Counted from the stretch's first letter, positions 1 to 9,116 are shown. The stretch is DNA of 33,943 nt from Chlamydiota bacterium (GCA_013287145.1 JABDEI010000010.1:1-33943), one strand, 5' to 3'. Notes: generated from the letters alone by a model not told the origin. Numbers and translations: made by a program.

Positions 1-1179
1 CGACGTTTAAAAGCAGAAATCGGTCAATTAGAAAAGGTTATCCCTCTGATGATTCAGGACAGGAAAAACTTGAGTTTGGACAAAATCCCTGAAGCTTCTA
101 AAAGAAAAATTAAAGCTGAACAATTGGATGTTTTGGAAAAAATCTCCGTGGGGGAAATCAATAGAAGCTATCTGATGAGCAACGAAGTAATCATCAATAA
201 AATTTCCATAGGTAATGAAGTAAACGGTTTACAAGTTGTGGATTTCACCGGTGTTGAAGAAGGAACTACCTTGGAGCGGCAGCGAAACTTATATTCGCGC
301 ATCATCCACATGATGTACAATAACGGCTTTAGCCCATCGACATCATCAAAAACCTCTATTGAAAACGAGATTGAGTTTCTTTTAAGCCTACCATCTATAG
401 CATGGGCTGATGTCACAAAGTGGTTATGGATTGCCAAAACACCTGCAGAAAACCTAAACGCGGTAATTCTTCCCGAACATAAACAAATATTAAAAGATAA
501 ATATAAAATTATTTCTTTGGAAACAATAGATTCAGAAGCTACAAATCAAATTCGCTTTAGCGCTCATATGGAGATCAAGCAATTATTAAGCATACCTTCA
601 GTTGTTTGGCCGGAAAAAGGAGTCGAAACAATTGAAGATATTTTATCAAAAATATCTTTAGAAGAACTTCAGAAAAACAAAAGCAATTCTAATTATGTGA
701 GTCGCAGAATATCAAAAGCATTGACGCCTTGTGCGGAGATTATGCTGCTAGGAACAAACAGCGCCTGGTCTCCTTGTGATGCAGCCCGTAGAGTAGATTT
801 TCCCGGGCTAAGCAATAATCCACTTTTTACAAAAGCTGGCGCTGAAGGGGGAATAAATTTGGAGTTTTTATTTCGAAAGGATGGATCTTTTGAATTTGTT
901 CAAAAGAGAGTGCATTTAACAACACCAAGAGTTTTTCGTTACAAGGAAGAACAATTTCCTTCACTTTTCGGAAATGCATTTGCGCATTCCACTTTCGCTA
1001 TGAAGATCTGCGGTGATCAAAAAAGCCTTTCAGCATCGTATGGCATTGAAAAAACGGTTATTAATAACGAAAAACTTGAGAAACTCGATGATCTTTATCT
1101 CTTTATGAAAGCAATCATAGAGGCAGAACAAAAAGATCCAAATAACAATACCGAAAAGAAAGATAAATCAAATAAGTAA
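1..1179 (+). CDS. Unrecognised protein, 5'-truncated by window edge
   Basis: The reading frame is open from base 1, so the true start lies upstream; 392 residues are visible. The first in-frame ATG is at 49, but nothing near it looks like a ribosome binding site, so it is probably internal. I do not recognise the family. The visible part has no signal peptide or membrane segment. A short internal repeat is visible: a leucine-rich stretch ending LLSLPSIAW (about base 379) recurs as LLSIPSVVW (about base 583), each followed by a Trp/Glu-rich helix, which suggests two diverged copies of one module. The C-terminal 20 residues are highly charged and Asn/Lys-rich. proS starts 26 bases after the stop. 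A host-directed or structural role is possible but nothing in the sequence proves it. Confidence 0.8.
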   Translation, partial: RRLKAEIGQLEKVIPLMIQDRKNLSLDKIPEASKRKIKAEQLDVLEKISVGEINRSYLMSNEVIINKISIGNEVNGLQVVDFTGVEEGTTLERQRNLYSRIIHMMYNNGFSPSTSSKTSIENEIEFLLSLPSIAWADVTKWLWIAKTPAENLNAVILPEHKQILKDKYKIISLETIDSEATNQIRFSAHMEIKQLLSIPSVVWPEKGVETIEDILSKISLEELQKNKSNSNYVSRRISKALTPCAEIMLLGTNSAWSPCDAARRVDFPGLSNNPLFTKAGAEGGINLEFLFRKDGSFEFVQKRVHLTTPRVFRYKEEQFPSLFGNAFAHSTFAMKICGDQKSLSASYGIEKTVINNEKLEKLDDLYLFMKAIIEAEQKDPNNNTEKKDKSNK

Positions 1180-1205
1180 TCACAATGAATTAGAGATCTC
1201 AAACT

Positions 1206-2729
1206 ATGGCAAATGATAAAGAACAAAGAGCAATTTCTCCAACAAGGCAAGATGATTATCCAGAGTGGTTTCAGCAGGTCATTAAGGCTGCTGACCTAGC
1301 GGAAAATTCTGCTGTACGTGGATGCATGGTGATCAAGCCTTGGGGGTATGGCATCTGGGAGAATATTCAAAGACAACTTGATGATCGCATCAAAGAAACT
1401 GGACATGAAAATGCTTATTTTCCGCTTTTCATTCCCGTAAGCTTTTTAGAAAAGGAAGCTAAGCACGTCGAAGGGTTTGCTAAAGAGTGCGCCGTAGTCA
1501 CCCACCATCGCCTAGAAGAAAAAAATGGACGTCTTGTTCCGAGCGGCGAGCTTGAAGAGCCCTTGATTGTGCGGCCAACTTCTGAAACGATCATCGGTGA
1601 GTCTTACTCTCGATGGGTTGAGTCCTACCGCGATCTGCCTCTTCTCATAAACCAATGGGCTAATGTTGTGCGTTGGGAGCTGCGCCCGCGCATCTTCTTG
1701 CGCACCACGGAATTTCTTTGGCAAGAGGGTCACACCGTCCATGCCACTGCCGAAGATGCTCTTGAAGAAACGAAAAAGATGCTCGAGGTGTACCGCGAGT
1801 TTATGGAAAATGTGCTTGCGATGCCGGTCATTGTCGGCGAGAAATCACCTGGAGAGCGCTTTCCCGGCGCCGTCAGCACCTTTTCGTTGGAAGCGATGAT
1901 GCAGGATCGAAAAGCATTGCAAGCGGGGACTTCCCATTATCTTGGACAAAATTTTGCTAAGGCGTCAGAAATCAAATTCTCCAATAAAGAAGGCCAAATT
2001 GAATATGCTTACACCACCTCATGGGGGGTAAGTTCGCGTATGATTGGCGGTGTCATCATGTGCCATGGCGATGATGATGGCTTGCGCTTGCCGCCGCGTA
2101 TCGCTTCAAAACAAGTGGTGATCATCCCGGTTATCCCTAAGCCAGAACTTGAAGCCGATGTGCTGGCTTATGCCGAAAAAATCGCCCGGCAGCTAAAAGC
2201 TTGCTCCTTTTATGAGCGGCCAATTTCAGTATTTGTTGATAAGCGCGATAAGCGTGGTGGAGAAAAGAATTGGGAGTGGATTAAAAAGGGTGTGCCTTTG
2301 CGCATCGAAGTGGGACCTCGTGATCTTGAGTCGCAATCGGTGATGATTTGCCGCCGCGATATGCCGCATAAAGAGAAGCAGAAGCTTGCCTTCGAGCGCC
2401 TTGCAGAGGAAGTGCCTCTAATGCTTGCTTCAATTCAAAAGAACTACTTTGAACAAGCTTTGAAGTATCGCGATGAAAACATCCGTCGCGACATCACTAC
2501 TTTGGAAGAGTTTAAACGCTATTTTACTCCAAAAAATAGCGATAAGCCTGAAATCCATGGCGGCTTTGTTTTAGCCAAGTGGTGCGGCGATGTGGAGACA
2601 GAGAAGCTTTTAGATGAACTGAAGATATCGATCCGCTGCCTGCCTCTTAACCAAAGCGGAACCGAAGGAAAGTGCATCTTGACGGGCAAAACAGCCACAA
2701 TCGATGCTATCTTTGCAAAATCATATTGA
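1206..2729 (+). CDS. proS: Prolyl-tRNA synthetase, archaeal/eukaryotic-type (short form)
   Basis: Charges tRNA-Pro with proline in the cytoplasm. At 507 residues it matches the short archaeal/eukaryotic-like class of ProRS and lacks the editing (INS) insertion of the ~570-residue bacterial class. Class II motifs are visible: the VRPTSET segment near residue 121, motif 2 (RWELRPR...RTTEF) near 155-168, and motif 3 (CHGDDDGLRLPPR) near 285-297. The C-terminal extension ends in tyrosine (AKSY), typical of this class. In that extension the usual paired cysteines are reduced: WCGDVETE and GKCILTGK each keep one Cys and have Thr where family members usually have the second, so the zinc site looks degraded. 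No strong Shine-Dalgarno precedes the ATG. Identification is firm; the zinc-site comment rests on remembered family consensus. Confidence 0.97.
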   Translation: MANDKEQRAISPTRQDDYPEWFQQVIKAADLAENSAVRGCMVIKPWGYGIWENIQRQLDDRIKETGHENAYFPLFIPVSFLEKEAKHVEGFAKECAVVTHHRLEEKNGRLVPSGELEEPLIVRPTSETIIGESYSRWVESYRDLPLLINQWANVVRWELRPRIFLRTTEFLWQEGHTVHATAEDALEETKKMLEVYREFMENVLAMPVIVGEKSPGERFPGAVSTFSLEAMMQDRKALQAGTSHYLGQNFAKASEIKFSNKEGQIEYAYTTSWGVSSRMIGGVIMCHGDDDGLRLPPRIASKQVVIIPVIPKPELEADVLAYAEKIARQLKACSFYERPISVFVDKRDKRGGEKNWEWIKKGVPLRIEVGPRDLESQSVMICRRDMPHKEKQKLAFERLAEEVPLMLASIQKNYFEQALKYRDENIRRDITTLEEFKRYFTPKNSDKPEIHGGFVLAKWCGDVETEKLLDELKISIRCLPLNQSGTEGKCILTGKTATIDAIFAKSY

Positions 2730-2742
2730 GCAAAGGGCATTT

Positions 2743-3194
2743 AGTAGTCAGTAGCCAGTAGTCAGTAGGAAGCCAGTAGGAAGCCAGAATCCAGAATCCA
2801 GAATCCAGAATTCAGAATGAAAAGAAAGAATCTGGAAACTGGCATAGGACCCTGCTGAGAACCTATTCCCCATCGGGGAATGCGTTGGTAGCCTCGGGTT
2901 TCAACCCGAGGGGTATTGTAAAAAGGGTTGCGTCCCGCAGGGCCGCAAGGAATTCTGTAGAAACGAATATTTTCGCTTAGCGCCTTTCTTGCGGCTCTAA
3001 CGAGACGCACGATTTTATTCCAGATACCCCGAGTTGAAACTCGGGGCTACCAACGCATTCCCCGATGGGGAATAGGTTTTAGCAGGGTCCTGCGCTAAAC
3101 CCCGGCTTCTGGCGTCTGCCTTCCTGATTCCTTCTTGCCATTCTGAATTCTGAATTCTGGCTTCCTACTGACTACCGGCTACTGGCTACCGACT
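2743..3194. repeat. Nested 450-bp inverted repeat with heptamer arms
   Basis: This fills the gap between the convergent proS and the 3210 gene. The outer arms (2743-2819 and 3139-3194) consist of 7-bp words: CAGTAGT/CAGTAGC runs, then CCAGAAT runs on the left, mirrored on the right. Inner arms (about 2846-2913 and 3025-3094) pair over roughly 65 bases and contain their own small hairpins (CCTCGGGTTTCAACCCGAGG on the left). The core also pairs imperfectly (TGCGTC...GCCGCAAG against CTTGCGGC...GACGCA). The whole stretch could fold into one long cruciform or transcript hairpin and would stop transcription from both sides. No gene is credible inside it. Confidence 0.9.
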
Positions 3195-3209
3195 CCCTCT
3201 TTCGCTTGC

Positions 3210-3527
3210 CTATCTTACATAGAGCCAATGCTGGCCGATGTTGCGTTCGGAGTAAGCTTTTTTTATTTTGAGGGGATCGCGGATATTAGCGAGCTCGCGT
3301 TTTAATTTGTCGTCGAGTTCTTTTTTTAGTTCTTGAATTTGGACCCAGTTTTCTTGGGTGAAGTTCAATGGGCTGCCGATGAAGGCGTCGAGTTGCTCTT
3401 GAGTGACTTTTAAATCGGCAAATAATTCATCGGCTTCTCTATCAAGGTTATCCATTCGGATTGCCAGAGCCTCTAATTTAGACTCAGCTTGTTGAATTTG
3501 ATCATCAAGATCTTGAGGTAAAAGCAT
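3210..3527 (-). CDS. Small coiled-coil protein, function unknown
   Basis: A 105-residue, highly charged protein with no membrane segment or signal peptide. Residues 5-55 and 60-85 show heptad-like spacing of Leu/Ile/Met among Asp/Glu/Lys/Gln and should form helices or a short coiled coil. The tail is aromatic and basic (QHWLYVR). The start is supported by an AAAGG motif about 8 bases upstream of the ATG. It is 58 bases downstream of the TerC gene on the same strand, so they may be co-transcribed. I do not recognise the family. Its codon use is ordinary, and the long frame plus good ribosome binding site make it a likely real gene. Confidence 0.75.
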   Translation of the reverse strand: MLLPQDLDDQIQQAESKLEALAIRMDNLDREADELFADLKVTQEQLDAFIGSPLNFTQENWVQIQELKKELDDKLKRELANIRDPLKIKKAYSERNIGQHWLYVR

Positions 3528-3585
3528 ACAATGACCTTTTTTAATAGATTATCATACAGCAGCTTAGCTATTTTTTTCAATAATC

Positions 3586-4503
3586 TTAATTTTGCTTTGG
3601 ATTAAGGATTGAAAGGAGAATAGAGGAGGATAAGATAACAAAGAGTATGCCTAAGGAGATTCCAATAGGAAAAATGAAGACATTATGCAGGAACATTTTT
3701 ATGCCGATGAAGATCAAAATGAGAGCAAGTCCGTAATTCAGGTAATGAAAGAGGGAAAACAATTTTGACACAGCGAAATAGAGTGACCTTAAGCCTAAGA
3801 TAGCAAAAATGTTCGAAGTATAGGCGATGAAGGGATCGAGAGTAATCGCTAAAATAGCCGGAATAGAGTCAAAGGCGAAGATGAGATCGGTGAATTCAAT
3901 AGCAATCAAGGCCACGAATAAAGATGTGGCAGCGTAACGCTTTTTTTTATTTTGGATAAAAAAATGGCCGTCTTCATATCCATGTGAAATGGGAAAGAGT
4001 CGACTTAATACTCTTAAAATAAAATTTTCTTCTGGGTTAGAGTGGTCGCCCTTGCCTTGCATGAGCCTGATGCCGCTGATGATGAGAAAGGCTCCGAAGA
4101 TATAGAGAACCCCAGGGAATTTGTTAACAAGCAGGATGCCGAAAACGATAAAAAAGGTCCGCATGATGATAGCGCCTAAGATACCCCAAAATAAGATCTT
4201 ATGAAGATATTGTTCAGGAATTTTCAGATGCTGAAAGATAAGAAGGAATACAAATAAGTTATCGATGCTTAAAGAATATTCGATGAGATAACCTGTAAGA
4301 AAGCTAAGAGCGTCATCGAGGCCGCGAAAATAGTATATGCCCAGGTTAAAGAGGGCAGCTAAGCTCATCCAAAAAGCGCAGCCGAGAAGAGCCTCTTTTA
4401 TCTCGATGGGTCTTGACGAGCGGTGAAAAAATTGCAAGTCCACGATCAGCAACGCTGCGATGACGGCATTAAAAATTATCCAAAACCAAATTTCATTTGT
4501 CAT
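3586..4503 (-). CDS. TerC/Alx family integral membrane protein
   Basis: A 305-residue polytopic inner-membrane protein of the TerC/Alx family, implicated in metal (Mn2+) homeostasis or export in other bacteria. About eight or nine hydrophobic segments span the length, starting with residues 5-23. The family signatures are clear: GYLIEYSLSIDN (residues 71-82, with Glu75 and Asp81 in the membrane) and, in the second half, EFTDLIFAFDSIPAI with its acidic pair. A charged cytoplasmic loop (around residues 150-185) separates the two halves. The length is typical of Alx-like members. It is divergent from the methyltransferase gene with 45 bases between the two starts. No yybP-ykoY-like riboswitch could be seen in that short gap, although this gene family is often controlled by one. 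Confidence 0.93.
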   Translation of the reverse strand: MTNEIWFWIIFNAVIAALLIVDLQFFHRSSRPIEIKEALLGCAFWMSLAALFNLGIYYFRGLDDALSFLTGYLIEYSLSIDNLFVFLLIFQHLKIPEQYLHKILFWGILGAIIMRTFFIVFGILLVNKFPGVLYIFGAFLIISGIRLMQGKGDHSNPEENFILRVLSRLFPISHGYEDGHFFIQNKKKRYAATSLFVALIAIEFTDLIFAFDSIPAILAITLDPFIAYTSNIFAILGLRSLYFAVSKLFSLFHYLNYGLALILIFIGIKMFLHNVFIFPIGISLGILFVILSSSILLSILNPKQN

Positions 4504-4548
4504 GCAAACCGTAATAGCAGAAACTAAAGTAAACTAAAAGAGTAGAAG

Positions 4549-6021
4549 ATGATCATTGAATCCAATAAACGCATGTCACAGTCCTTATTATGGAAGCTGC
4601 AAAAGGCAGCTTATTTATCTTTTGGCCCTAAAGCCTGGAGCCATTGCGGCGTTCCTTTTTATCTCACCAGCAATCCTTTTACAGCTAAACAATATGCTCA
4701 TGTCGTTGTAGGTTATCTTCGCGATTGCCTTGCCCGGCAACAGATCGCAACATCGGAGCCCATCTATTTCTTTGATCTAGGGGCGGGAACGGGACGCTTT
4801 GCTTATCTTTTTTTAAAGGAGTTGCGTCCGCTTTTACAAGTGATTGGCCATTCTAAGCTGAATTTTTGTTATGTGATGACAGATATGGTGAAGAGCAATC
4901 TCGAATTTTGCAGCAAGCATCCTCAGCTTAATGAGTTTTTTAATGAAGGTATCTTAGACCTTGCTGAATACCATCACGCCCAAAATGAAACTCCGTTATT
5001 TCTAATGCATTCAAAAAAAAATCTTTCTAAAGAATCGATTCGCAATCCGGTCATTCTTATAGCGAATTATTTTTTTGATACCATTCCTCAGGACTTATTT
5101 AAAGTAGAAGATGGAAAACTTTATGAAGGACGATTGACTTTAGAGGCTGAAGGAGAAGCAAAAGAGCCTTTGGATCCTGCTTTAATTACGAGCTTAAGAG
5201 TTCAATATGAGTATTCTTTAATCGATGATGTCGAGCATTATTATTCTCTACCTGGACTTTCGTCCATATTGCAAGAATATGCTGCTCGATTTCAGAAAGC
5301 GATCTTTCTCTTTCCTATTGGGGCTTTTCAGTCCCTTACTTATTTTTCCGATCTCTCCCAAGGACGTGTAATGCTGATCGCCGGGGATCAAGCAGTATGT
5401 ACTGAAGAGCAGATCGAACACTGGGGAGAGCCTAAGATAGCTAAGCATGCAAGCTTTTCCATCGCAGTCAATTATCATGCTATCGCACGCTATTTTAATA
5501 ATAAGGGCGGCTGCGGGTTGTTGACATCAAATCCCGATCCGGTCTTTGCCGTAGTGGCAGGAGTGCTAGGAGGTGAAAATAAAGACCAATCCGAGGTTGC
5601 ATTGGCTTTTCGCACTCACATCGATGCCTTTGAGCCAAGCGATTATCTGAAAGTCATTTCCGATTTAGAAAAACAAGCACTGAAGTTAGAGACTTTATTG
5701 ATGCTGTTGAAGCTCGGCAACTGGGACCCTATGAATTTTTATGCCTTCTTTGAAAAAATTCGCAAAGAGATTCCGCAAGCGTCGCCTGCTTTAAAACGCG
5801 ATCTTCAGCAAGCCATTCACAAGACCTATGCGAACTTTTACAGTATCTCTTCTGAAGATGGCGATTTCATCTTAAATTTGGGTGTTTTGCTTTTTGATTT
5901 GGGACTCTTTGCCGATGCTTTGACTTTTTTTCAACGCTCTTTGGCGATAAAGGGAGCCAATCCTGCCGCCTTAAAGAATATCGAAGCGTGCAAAAAGAAA
6001 ATGCTAAATGATAAATGCTAA
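4549..6021 (+). CDS. MidA-type SAM-dependent methyltransferase with C-terminal TPR
   Basis: 490 residues. The N-terminal ~340 residues match the MidA/NDUFAF7 group (COG1565, DUF185), protein arginine methyltransferases linked in mitochondria to complex I assembly. Visible landmarks are an SNPFTAKQYAHVV segment after the start, motif I (FFDLGAGTGRF, near residues 74-84) for SAM binding, and an ANYFFDTIPQDLF segment like the family's post-motif region. The last ~55 residues form a TPR-like helical hairpin (NLGVLLFDLGLFADALTFFQRSLAI), an addition to the core domain. An alternative ATG lies 8 codons downstream. The final seven codons plus stop are exactly three copies of a 7-bp repeat unit (6001-6021), so the C-terminus KMLNDKC is partly repeat-derived. 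The substrate is unknown. Confidence 0.85.
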   Translation: MIIESNKRMSQSLLWKLQKAAYLSFGPKAWSHCGVPFYLTSNPFTAKQYAHVVVGYLRDCLARQQIATSEPIYFFDLGAGTGRFAYLFLKELRPLLQVIGHSKLNFCYVMTDMVKSNLEFCSKHPQLNEFFNEGILDLAEYHHAQNETPLFLMHSKKNLSKESIRNPVILIANYFFDTIPQDLFKVEDGKLYEGRLTLEAEGEAKEPLDPALITSLRVQYEYSLIDDVEHYYSLPGLSSILQEYAARFQKAIFLFPIGAFQSLTYFSDLSQGRVMLIAGDQAVCTEEQIEHWGEPKIAKHASFSIAVNYHAIARYFNNKGGCGLLTSNPDPVFAVVAGVLGGENKDQSEVALAFRTHIDAFEPSDYLKVISDLEKQALKLETLLMLLKLGNWDPMNFYAFFEKIRKEIPQASPALKRDLQQAIHKTYANFYSISSEDGDFILNLGVLLFDLGLFADALTFFQRSLAIKGANPAALKNIEACKKKMLNDKC

Positions 6022-6204
6022 ACGAGAATCCAGAATCCAGAATCCAGAATTTACTGAGCTTCGATTATAAAGCTCAACTCCGATAAATTCATCCACAAAG
6101 GCATTTTATTTATACTTTTCAGATTATGTATTTTGCCGCTCATTCTGAATTCTGGATTCTGGATTCTGAACTCTCGTTTAGCATTTAGCATTTATCATTT
6201 AGCG
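6001..6204. repeat. Heptamer palindrome between convergent genes
   Basis: Left arm: three 7-bp units ATGCTAA/ATGATAA/ATGCTAA (6001-6021), then three AGAATCC-type units up to 6052. The right arm (6141-6204) is the mirror image but carries one additional ATGCTAA-type unit, so the arms differ by heptamer copy number. The loop is about 88 bases. The element overlaps the last codons and stop of the methyltransferase (left) and of the M16 peptidase (right). It probably serves as a two-way terminator. Confidence 0.92.
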
Positions 6205-9116
6205 TTTTGATAGACGCTGACTTTTCTGATTTCAGCAGCATTGCGCAGGCGGAAGTATTCTATGATCTTTTCTTCCGGGGTGATGCCTTTCAATAAGACG
6301 GCCAGCCTGCGTTTATTTGTTTTTCCTAGGAAATTTTTCGTAGTCTCCAGAAATTCCTGGTAAGAAAGCTTCTCTAAGCCGTCGATGCGTTTTGTAAGCC
6401 AGTCAAAGTCTCCCTGATATTTAAATGCGAATTTAAAAAGCAGTTCGGCCATTTCTTTAGGGTTTTTTGGAGGCTGCTTAAGCGTAGTCAAAAGAGCAAG
6501 TTTGTAGATTTCAAAGCGCTCTTCTGAGAGGCGAATGGGCAATTCCTGTAAAAAACCTTCGATGAAGAGCTCGAAACGGGCTAGAAGGTCTCTTGGGTCG
6601 TGCGTGTTGGATTGCACACCAAAGAAATTAAACAGTTTTCTTTCGATCTCCTCATCGGTGCTAAAGACAAGATAGCCAGTTTGTTGCTTGGTACGCAAAG
6701 TGTCGAAGAAGGGCTGTTCGATAGCTTGCATCATGACCTGCTGAGCTGCTCGCGTTTGGAAGGAGAAATTGGGATCTTCAATCGCCAAGATCACTGCATT
6801 CCCCTGAGATTTGATTTTGCTGTCCAGGTAAAAGGGACCTTGCTTATCGGGGATAACGATGACTTCGATGCTTTTTTGATCTTCTTTAGGATAAGGTTTG
6901 CTGTCGAGAGCCTTATTTAAATTTTTTGCGAGCATTTTAGCTTGATCTTCAGTGAGGTTGCCATAGAACATACCTTCGACGAAGCTTTGCTCAAAGAGGT
7001 TTGCAACATATTCTTGAAATTGCTCAAAGTTAATTTTGCGGATGGCAACGACTTTTTCTTTTGACGAGGTGAAGCTTTTGTAAACCATTGTCTTGAGGAT
7101 CTCCGACGCTTGCATCAAAGGCATTTCTTTAGCCTTATTTTGATAATCGCGCAGTAGGGTGTCTTTGTAGATTTTGAATTTTTGCTCGGTAGCAGAAGGA
7201 TCTTTAAGGTATTTGAGAAGTTCTCCGAAGAGCAGGGGTGCATTTTCACTATAGCCATCGACGTTGAATTTAATTCCAAAGTCATCTTTATCGATGTCGT
7301 AATTGATTTCAGCAAGGGTGGCGTAATAACTGTAGTTGCTTAAGGCATCCGTGACACTTTTGACATAAAGATCGGCTAATACAACTTTAGCAGCATCGCC
7401 AGCATCTACTTGTGGTGTTTTAATGCGAAAAAACCAGCTGATTTTTGGAATATTGTATCGGGCATCTTGAGCAAAGTAAATTTTGCTAAATTTGTCATCG
7501 ATGATCAGCTTAGGATGGGGAATTAGCGTCGTGGGCTTGGGTAGATTAGGATTTATCAACGAAAGTTGAGCCGGTATCAGCTGATTCGGCGTAGGAAGAG
7601 CGATTTGAGAAAGTGGTTTGGCATCAGCCCATTTAGCAAGTTTAGTTGCAGAGATAGATTTGATTGCGTAGGGCACTTTAAGCCATGGTTCTACATGCTC
7701 GGTTTTGACTCCTGTGACGGATGGAGGAGCTATTAACTCAAAACGACAATTTTGCGGGGTAAGAAAGTCTAAGAAGGCTTTGATATCCTGCGGATTGAAT
7801 TTTTGAACGATCAAGGTGTGTTGTGGAAAGGTCTCCATGGGCTCATCGGCAAGCCAGGTAACTTGTTTCATTATTTTATAAAAGAGATCTTCCCTCTCTT
7901 GGTACTGATAGCGTATTGTGGCCATGCGTTTGATCTCGTCAAAGAGATGCTGAGGCACTCCTTTCTTTTTAAAAATTGCAATAGCTTGAAAGCAGCGCTC
8001 GATGACGGTATCGACATTTTTTAGGCCGATCTCCGTTAAATCAATTTCAAGAAAGAAGATCATGCGATCAGATCCTAGCCTTTGTGAGCCGCAACTCAGT
8101 TCTTCAGCAAGCTTTTCTTTCTTAAGGGCAGCAAGGAGGCTTTCTTTGCCTTCGTGCCCTAAAACATGGCATATTATGGATTCAGGTTTACTCTCTTGCA
8201 TATGAGCAAACTGGGTGGGAAGCTCCCAAAGAAGCGATATCTTGCGTTCATCTTTAATAGGTTCAACGTAGATCATATGGCCGACGGTTTCCGGTGAGAA
8301 CACGAAAGCATCGAATATTGGAGAAGTGTGATTATTTGTAGGGACATCTTTAAAGTCATTGACGACGATTTTAATGAGCTGATCTAAGGGCAAAGAGGAG
8401 TAGACGATGAGACGCATCAGGTTGGCGCTATAATGGCTATGGTACCATGCTTTTAAAGCATCTTGGGAAACTTTGGATAAGGAAGAGCTATTGCCCATGC
8501 TGAAGGCATGAAAAGGATGCTCGGGGTTAGCAAGGGTTTTTAATACATATAATTCGCGGAAGTCGTCATTTTCGACATTTTTTGCATACTCTTGGTCGAT
8601 GGCCTGCATCTCGCGGGCAACTCCCGATGGGTTGAAAAGAGGTTCTTTAAAGAAGTAGGAGAATCTATCGAGGGCGCCTTCAAGGGCTTGATTATTGATT
8701 GAGAACATATAAGCTGTGTAGTAATCGGTGGTAAAGGCATTGGCTGAGCCATCGTTTTCAGCAATGTAGGTTTGGTAGTCCGACTCGTTAGGGTATTTCT
8801 TTGTGCCTAAGAAAAGCATATGCTCTAAAAAATGCGCCATCCCTGGATATTCTTTAGGCTCTTCCCAGCTGCCTACCTTGACGATAAGGGCGGCTGCGGA
8901 TTTGTCAGTATTTGGATCTGAAACGATGAAAGCTTCTAAGCCATTGTTTAAAAGAATTTTCGCTGTTGTCCTATCGGCAAAAGAAGGTGTTAAAATAGGG
9001 ACACTCGCTTGATCTTCAATGAGGGTGTAACCTTGAGGCTTGGCACTATCGGTAAAAGAGGAAAAGGAGATCGATAGAAATGCAATCAGAAGAGCTAAAG
9101 CAAAAGGTTTATTCAT
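6195..9116 (-). CDS. ptr: Pitrilysin/insulinase-family M16 zinc metallopeptidase
   Basis: 973 residues from the ATG at 9116, the usual size of protease III and insulin-degrading enzyme. This start is preferred over a TTG two codons upstream because an AAGGAC motif lies 7 bases before it. An N-terminal hydrophobic stretch (residues 4-20) followed by small residues predicts a signal peptide, so the enzyme should be periplasmic. The inverted zinc motif HFLEH is at 95-99 (His95, Glu98, His99), and Glu176 is 77 residues after His99, the spacing known for E. coli protease III. The C-terminal half shows the inactive M16 domain with the QQTGYLVF segment. The last codons lie inside the heptamer palindrome. 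It is downstream of plsB on the same strand, the order I recall from Chlamydia (CT806-CT807). Confidence 0.95.
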   Translation of the reverse strand: MNKPFALALLIAFLSISFSSFTDSAKPQGYTLIEDQASVPILTPSFADRTTAKILLNNGLEAFIVSDPNTDKSAAALIVKVGSWEEPKEYPGMAHFLEHMLFLGTKKYPNESDYQTYIAENDGSANAFTTDYYTAYMFSINNQALEGALDRFSYFFKEPLFNPSGVAREMQAIDQEYAKNVENDDFRELYVLKTLANPEHPFHAFSMGNSSSLSKVSQDALKAWYHSHYSANLMRLIVYSSLPLDQLIKIVVNDFKDVPTNNHTSPIFDAFVFSPETVGHMIYVEPIKDERKISLLWELPTQFAHMQESKPESIICHVLGHEGKESLLAALKKEKLAEELSCGSQRLGSDRMIFFLEIDLTEIGLKNVDTVIERCFQAIAIFKKKGVPQHLFDEIKRMATIRYQYQEREDLFYKIMKQVTWLADEPMETFPQHTLIVQKFNPQDIKAFLDFLTPQNCRFELIAPPSVTGVKTEHVEPWLKVPYAIKSISATKLAKWADAKPLSQIALPTPNQLIPAQLSLINPNLPKPTTLIPHPKLIIDDKFSKIYFAQDARYNIPKISWFFRIKTPQVDAGDAAKVVLADLYVKSVTDALSNYSYYATLAEINYDIDKDDFGIKFNVDGYSENAPLLFGELLKYLKDPSATEQKFKIYKDTLLRDYQNKAKEMPLMQASEILKTMVYKSFTSSKEKVVAIRKINFEQFQEYVANLFEQSFVEGMFYGNLTEDQAKMLAKNLNKALDSKPYPKEDQKSIEVIVIPDKQGPFYLDSKIKSQGNAVILAIEDPNFSFQTRAAQQVMMQAIEQPFFDTLRTKQQTGYLVFSTDEEIERKLFNFFGVQSNTHDPRDLLARFELFIEGFLQELPIRLSEERFEIYKLALLTTLKQPPKNPKEMAELLFKFAFKYQGDFDWLTKRIDGLEKLSYQEFLETTKNFLGKTNKRRLAVLLKGITPEEKIIEYFRLRNAAEIRKVSVYQNAK

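Noticed and set aside
2783-2818. CRISPR-like array of CCAGAAT units
   Set aside because: The units are 7 bp and directly abutting, with no spacers and no cas genes.
2762-3010. 82-codon minus-strand open frame
   Set aside because: It lies inside the nested inverted repeat and only reads repeat words; no ribosome binding site or protein-like composition.
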